This document shows, in pieces, positions 14,527 through 18,109 of a DNA stretch of 18,109 bases. A program made the position numbers and the translations under genes. The DNA comes from Ferruginibacter sp. (GTDB taxonomy: Bacteria > Bacteroidota > Bacteroidia > Chitinophagales > Chitinophagaceae), in NCBI GenBank assembly GCA_025357775.1, contig JANXOQ010000456.1:1-18109 (forward strand), written 5' to 3'. Position 1 is the stretch's first letter. Each line of letters starts with the position of its first letter. The notes below the pieces were generated by a model. That model ran no database searches and was not told the origin of the DNA. It saw nothing but the letters and a program-made list of their open reading frames with translations.

Positions 14527-14682
14527 CTAAAACAAATAATGCTTAATAAATCCAAAATAATCTACGCCTTTTTCATAAAACAATGCAGATGAATAATAAT
14601 ATTCCTCGGGCAGATTACAAAGACCTGCTTTTACAGGATTGTAATGTATATAATTTAATTTTTGATGTGTAATACCGCTCAT
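14527..14682 (-). pseudogene. C-terminal fragment of a RAYT-like transposase
   Basis: A 51-codon frame beginning MSGITHQKLNYIHYNPVKAG, followed by LCNLPEEYYYSSALFYEKGV and DYFGFIKHYLF. The YIHYNPVKAG motif is the conserved C-terminal block of Y1/RAYT transposases, holding the catalytic tyrosine (family knowledge), and the PEEYYYSSA part follows it in relatives. The N-terminal HUH half is missing: the fragment starts 5 bp after the selD stop, so the 5' part was lost at that junction. It is just the part absent from the transposase at 12237-12677, but the order and orientation rule out a simple insertion into one gene, so these are remains of two elements. Confidence 0.8.
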
Positions 14683-14687
14683 AAAAG

Positions 14688-15731
14688 TTATTGTGAAAGT
14701 TGTACAATTTTTTCTTCTTGCTTTTTTAAATATCCAATAGGCTCTACAAAACTCCCCAATCCATTTTCTTTTAAAATATTTACTACTTCTTCTGTTTTAT
14801 GTTTGTTTACAGCTACAAGTAAACCACCACTTGTTTGTGGGTCAGCTAGTATTGCCCACTGCTCTTCGGTAAGCGTTGCAATTTTATGCCCATAGCTATC
14901 ACGGTTTCTTGTGGTGCCGCCTGGTACACTGCCTTGTGCAATATATTCAAAAATAGATGGTGTAATAACTGGTATAGCTGCAAAATTTATTACCGCACTC
15001 AAGCCGCTACCTTCCGCCATTTCTGTAAGGTGCCCTAGCAAGCCAAATCCCGTAACATCTGTCATTGAAGTTACGCAAGCCAATTTACCTAATGCTTCTC
15101 CTATTTTATTTAGCTGCATCATTTGGTTTGCTGCAAGGTCTTTATGTGCTACTTTTAAAATAGATTTTTTTTCTGCGGTAGTTAGTATGCCTACACCCAA
15201 TGGCTTTGTAAGAAACAATATATCTCCTTCTTGTGCTTTGTTATTTTGTTTGATGTTTTCAATAGCCACCATACCATTTACAGCAAGCCCAAAAATAGGT
15301 TCAGGCGAATCTATACTATGCCCACCGGCTAGTGTAATACCTGCTTCGTTGCAAATACTTCTAGCCCCATCTATTACTTGCTGCGCTACTTCGGGTGCTA
15401 GTTTATTTATAGGCCAGCCGAGTATTGCTATTGCTAGCACTGGCTTTCCGCCCATTGCATATACATCGCTTATGGCATTTGCACTTGCTATTCGCCCAAA
15501 GTTAAATGCATCATCTACTATAGGCATAAAAAAATCTGTAGTAGAAATGAGTGCTGTGCCGTTGCCTAAATCTAACACAGCGGCATCATCTTTGCTATGG
15601 TTACCTACCAATAATTTATCATTATCTGGCATAGCAATATTGCCTTTAAGAATTGTATCTAATACCTGTGGAGATATTTTGCAACCACAGCCAGCGCCGT
15701 GGGAGTATTGGGTAAGTTTTATTTGTTCCAT
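14688..15731 (-). CDS. selD: Selenide, water dikinase (selenophosphate synthetase)
   Basis: Cytoplasmic enzyme of 347 residues making selenophosphate from selenide and ATP. The N-terminus reads [16 protein letters not shown]: the catalytic residue is a cysteine (Cys15, equivalent to E. coli Cys17), not selenocysteine, with Lys18 as the partner lysine. Further ATP/Mg motifs: [12 protein letters not shown] (63-74), [16 protein letters not shown] (82-97), [21 protein letters not shown] and [10 protein letters not shown] near the C-terminus. All are intact and length is standard. It lies 30 bp downstream of mnmH on the same strand, so the pair is probably one operon whose product feeds tRNA selenation. 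No selA, selB or selC is in the window. A transposase fragment touches its 3' end. Confidence 0.97.
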   Translation of the reverse strand: MEQIKLTQYSHGAGCGCKISPQVLDTILKGNIAMPDNDKLLVGNHSKDDAAVLDLGNGTALISTTDFFMPIVDDAFNFGRIASANAISDVYAMGGKPVLAIAILGWPINKLAPEVAQQVIDGARSICNEAGITLAGGHSIDSPEPIFGLAVNGMVAIENIKQNNKAQEGDILFLTKPLGVGILTTAEKKSILKVAHKDLAANQMMQLNKIGEALGKLACVTSMTDVTGFGLLGHLTEMAEGSGLSAVINFAAIPVITPSIFEYIAQGSVPGGTTRNRDSYGHKIATLTEEQWAILADPQTSGGLLVAVNKHKTEEVVNILKENGLGSFVEPIGYLKKQEEKIVQLSQ

Positions 15732-15761
15732 ATTTAATTATCCGAGTATAATACAGTTATT

Positions 15762-17054
15762 TTATATAAATTTTTTTAATAGATTACAATTCTCTTTTGC
15801 ATCTACCCCCTCCCCCACAACAGTCTCTACCAACTCATTCACATTATCTCTATTATACAACCCTTTTAAGTAATGTTTGTCATAGTAAGTAAGCAGTATT
15901 CTAAAACTTTCTTTAAAATTATTTTCTAGTAAAAAATTAATAGCATTTTTTGTTTCTAGCCCGCCCAATCTTTTTTGTATGCGCATAATGGCTGTTACTA
16001 TTTCATCTTTTTTATGTACGCCATATTCTTCAGTTAAATAATTTAATCGTTCTTCAAAAGGTATGTCAAAGAAGTACACTTTGCTTCTGCGCATTCTCGT
16101 CCACACGGGCAAAGGGACTTGTAGGTTTCCTATACGGTTGCTTTCATCTTCGAGCCAAATGCAGTTGGTAGTTGGCGGAGGGCATTTGGCAGGAGACTCT
16201 TCCGAAATTAAAAATTCATTTTCTAACTCATAGTTTTTACCGTCAGTTATTTTTATTTCGTTAGTAATTCCTTGTAAGTCACCCGTAGTTTCTCGTCCGT
16301 CATCCGCTGTCTGAGGTTCGTTTTCTGGCTTATTACTCTTATCTTCTAACTCCTCCGCTAGTAAATTTTCAAACATTTCTTGCGAAGGTTGAGGCAGCTG
16401 CCCCATAGCACCTAATGCAGAACCTTTGTGGTTTGCAAGTCCTTCTAAGTCTATTGTAAGTTGGTGTTGGCTTTTAAGTTCATGCAGTATTAATGTTTTT
16501 CCGCTGCCTGTAAAGCCACCAATTATTTTAAAATAATATTGCTTTTCAAATTGTTGTAGCACCCAATTTCTATATGCTTTGTAGCCACCTACAAGTGTGT
16601 ATACTTTAAACCCATACAAATCTAACAACCAAGCTACGCCTGCACTACGCATACCGCCTCTCCAGCAGTGTAACAGCACGCAATTAGTGATGGGCAGTGG
16701 GCATTCATCTTTTGTTTGCATATCATTTTTTGCAAACTGTAAATTGCTTTTTGCCTTTTGCTTTTTGCCTTGTGCATTTTGCCAACCGCCAACTGCCAAC
16801 TTCTCTTCCACATCTTCCACAATCGCCTTCATCTTTACCCCAAAAAAATCTAAGCCTAGCTTTATTGCAATTTGTTTGCTTTGTTGTTTGTAAGCAGTAC
16901 CTATTATTTTTCTTTGTTCGTCATCAAATAACGGAAGGTTTTTTGCTACGGGTATATGTGCTTGAGCGAATTCGCTTGGGCTGCGTACATCTAATACCAA
17001 GTTGGTTTTTGCAAGCTGTAAAAATTCTTCAATTGTAACTTTTGTAATAGCCAT
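15762..17054 (-). CDS. mnmH: tRNA 2-selenouridine synthase (SelU)
   Basis: Replaces sulfur by selenium in 2-thiouridine at wobble position 34 of certain tRNAs, using selenophosphate. Rhodanese domain at about 1-165: LDVRSPSEFAQAHIP (21-35), catalytic Cys130 in HCWRGGMRS, and GGYKAYRNW. Then a P-loop domain: GGFTGSGKT (179-187), DLEGLANHKGSALG (202-215), LEDESNRIG (301-309). At 430 residues it exceeds E. coli SelU (about 364). The excess sits in two in-frame low-complexity inserts, residues 90-125 and 237-298, holding the related strings ECPLPITNC and KCPPPTTNC encoded by related repeat DNA. They lie in loops, one just before the catalytic cysteine, so activity may survive. First gene of the mnmH-selD operon; a weak box TATTTTTA is 8 bp before the start. 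Confidence 0.95.
   Translation of the reverse strand: MAITKVTIEEFLQLAKTNLVLDVRSPSEFAQAHIPVAKNLPLFDDEQRKIIGTAYKQQSKQIAIKLGLDFFGVKMKAIVEDVEEKLAVGGWQNAQGKKQKAKSNLQFAKNDMQTKDECPLPITNCVLLHCWRGGMRSAGVAWLLDLYGFKVYTLVGGYKAYRNWVLQQFEKQYYFKIIGGFTGSGKTLILHELKSQHQLTIDLEGLANHKGSALGAMGQLPQPSQEMFENLLAEELEDKSNKPENEPQTADDGRETTGDLQGITNEIKITDGKNYELENEFLISEESPAKCPPPTTNCIWLEDESNRIGNLQVPLPVWTRMRRSKVYFFDIPFEERLNYLTEEYGVHKKDEIVTAIMRIQKRLGGLETKNAINFLLENNFKESFRILLTYYDKHYLKGLYNRDNVNELVETVVGEGVDAKENCNLLKKFI
16161..16186. repeat. Repeat inside mnmH, copy 2 (GCAGTTGGTAGTTGGCGG type)
   Basis: Aligned without gaps to 16680-16705 it matches at 19 of 26 positions, ending GGGCATT in both. The two copies are 519 bp apart (173 codons), so both are read in the same frame as the ...CPxPxTNC string. 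It lies at the C-terminal edge of the second insert. Confidence 0.6.
16680..16800. repeat. Repeat array inside mnmH, copy 1 plus TTTTTGCC-type tandem units
   Basis: 16680-16705 is the partner of 16161-16186. 16745-16800 is a degenerate tandem run of 7-9-base units (TGCTTTTTGCC, TTTTGCTTTTTGCC, then GCCAACCGCCAACTGCCAAC). Together they encode the first insert of MnmH. Runs of this style are familiar from Bacteroidota intergenic DNA (general knowledge); inside a housekeeping gene they are unusual. Confidence 0.65.
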
Positions 17055-17196
17055 TTGTATTGTAAAAATACGATTGTTATTGTTGTAGTGAAACAGATTT
17101 TTGTGATAATGTAAGTGAGCTAAGAAAAAAGGAAAAGTGGAAAGATTGAAACCTAATGCTCTAACTGACTAAAATTCTTAACTCAATTGCATTTAT

Positions 17197-17204
17197 TACT
17201 TTTG
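17197..17204 (+). promoter_or_regulatory. -7 promoter box directly before the MFS gene
   Basis: TACTTTTG matches TAnnTTTG at all fixed positions and ends 4 bp before the ATG at 17209. If used, the mRNA would begin at or almost at the start codon. No TTG at the normal distance upstream. Confidence 0.4.
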
Positions 17205-17208
17205 CTAT

Positions 17209-17820
17209 ATGTTCAAAATATTTAAGCAACTGCTGCCACTTTTTGTAGTGCAATTTTTTACTTGGCTTGGTTTATTTTCTTTGTGGATATATGCCACACC
17301 AGTAGTAACAAGATATATATTTAAAACTACCGATGGCGAAAGTGTAGCTTTTGAAAATGGTACTACATGGGTAGGTATTTGTTTTGCATTTTACAGTTTG
17401 CTTGCAGCTTTGTTAGCATTTTGGTTGCCAAAATTATTACATTATATTACTAAAGAAAAACTGCACGCTGCTGCATTGTTTGCTGGGGGCATTGGCTTAT
17501 CGCTTTTTTATTTTATAACCAACCAATATTTATTATTACTTTCTTTTACGTTTATTGGTATAGCTTGGAGCAGCATTTCTACCATTCCTTATAGCATTAT
17601 TAGTAGTTTAGCGCCATCCCATAAAATGCCTACATACTTTGCTGTTTTTAATTTTTCTGTTGTAATACCACAGATAACAGCTGCATTTTTACTAAGCTAT
17701 TTAAACAAAGCTTTTTTTAGTGGAGAAACAGTATTGGTAATACTCTCTGGTGGTATAAGTATGTTTATTGCAAGTATTGTTATGTTTGTGTTGCCTATTA
17801 AAAAAATAGATTATACCTAA
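17209..17820 (+). CDS. Half-length MFS transporter (C-terminal half of a sugar:cation symporter-like protein)
   Basis: A 203-residue membrane protein with about six helices (10-30, 53-76, 86-104, 107-130, 143-165, 174-196). The text matches the second half of Bacteroidota MFS transporters of the maltose/sucrose symporter type: VQFFTWLGLFSLWIYATPVV opens helix 7 of such proteins, then TTWVGICFAFYSLLAALLAF, GIAWSSISTIPYSIISSL and FNFSVVIPQI. Full members have about 12 helices and over 400 residues, so the N-terminal half is missing. The frame has a stop ten codons before the ATG and no relic of the first half is visible in 17055-17208. A perfect -7 box sits just before the ATG. Either a truncated relic or a half-size protein that dimerises; the relic is more likely. 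Confidence 0.75.
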   Translation: MFKIFKQLLPLFVVQFFTWLGLFSLWIYATPVVTRYIFKTTDGESVAFENGTTWVGICFAFYSLLAALLAFWLPKLLHYITKEKLHAAALFAGGIGLSLFYFITNQYLLLLSFTFIGIAWSSISTIPYSIISSLAPSHKMPTYFAVFNFSVVIPQITAAFLLSYLNKAFFSGETVLVILSGGISMFIASIVMFVLPIKKIDYT

Positions 17821-18109
17821 AAATAAAATTGATAATGATTCGTACATTTTGGATTAATTAAACTTTTGCAATAAATACATTCTTTATTACACTTCAAATA
17901 ATTTTATCTACACGTTTCAGTTTTGCATTCTCCACAAAAAATCACTTTTTCTTTCTGCTCTTCAAGTTGCCAAATTTCGTTTTCTTTTTATTTATTTTAA
18001 TTATGGCAATTTATACATGCATAAATTTATTACAACATTTATGTTTAACCCCAAATTTTGCATTAGAGATTTTAAAATAGTGTTGTCCGAGATAAATTAA
18101 AAATAAGGG
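17821..18109. other. Right-edge AT-rich region, possible gene-end remnant
   Basis: No complete gene. On the minus strand 17987 down to 17904 reads KENEIWQLEEQKEKVIF, then CGECKTETCR and a stop. The cysteine pattern C-x2-C-x4-C at a C-terminus looks like the tail of a zinc- or metal-binding protein, but a stop precedes it. No hairpin terminator is visible after the MFS gene. Confidence 0.25.

Noticed and set aside
14364..14555. 63-codon minus-strand frame running through REP-like copy 3
   Set aside because: It is mainly translation of the repeat and overlaps the transposase fragment in another frame; no protein family support.
14688..15731. Selenocysteine in SelD
   Set aside because: The catalytic position is encoded by an ordinary cysteine codon; no in-frame TGA occurs.
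14911..15873. 320-codon open frame on the plus strand
   Set aside because: Antisense to selD and the end of mnmH, both certain by motif; composition is typical of a complementary-strand shadow (Ser/Ala/Pro/Ile-rich).

Overview
The window looks like an AT-rich chromosome segment from a member of the Bacteroidota, probably Chitinophagales/Sphingobacteriales-like. The signs are a GldB gliding-type lipoprotein, a degraded type IX secretion (T9SS) sorting domain, an OmpL-like beta-barrel porin, a MoxR/DUF58/BatA cluster, promoter boxes of the Bacteroidota type TAnnTTTG, no clear Shine-Dalgarno sequences, and a tRNA gene without an encoded CCA end. The species cannot be fixed from the sequence.

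Layout. 1-217: broken C-terminal T9SS domain (minus strand). 312-1397: outer-membrane porin. 1543-1660: tRNA with anticodon CAU, with a terminator. 1744-5343: plus-strand housekeeping genes (YihX-like HAD phosphatase, nadC, SUI1-type initiation factor, apaG, fatty acid desaturase). 5344-6351: gldB, convergent with the desaturase and divergent from nadE (6437-8119). 8293-12171: four-gene cluster moxR, DUF58, BatD/DUF4381-like membrane protein, batA. 12210-14682: accessory island. 14688-17054: selenium operon mnmH-selD (minus strand). 17209-17820: half-length MFS transporter. The right end holds no complete gene.

How the genes work together. nadC (quinolinate to nicotinate mononucleotide) and nadE (final amidation to NAD) are two steps of NAD biosynthesis, though they are not in one operon here. 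mnmH and selD form a complete module: SelD makes selenophosphate and MnmH puts selenium into tRNA wobble uridines. The MoxR-DUF58-BatA cluster encodes a AAA+ ATPase with von Willebrand-type membrane partners. It stops after batA, where the repeat island begins.

The most unusual content is the island. It holds three copies of a two-hairpin repeat of about 70-80 bp, a HUH-type (RAYT-like) transposase whose C-terminus is replaced by repeat sequence, and a separate fragment carrying the C-terminal tyrosine-motif region that this protein lacks. Between them lies an unrecognised gene with a probable -1 frameshift at an A8 run. Repeat-derived DNA also appears to have entered coding regions elsewhere: two in-frame inserts in mnmH, the tail of nadC and the N-terminus of the DUF58 gene. 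All family assignments come from reading motifs by eye; no database search was run.
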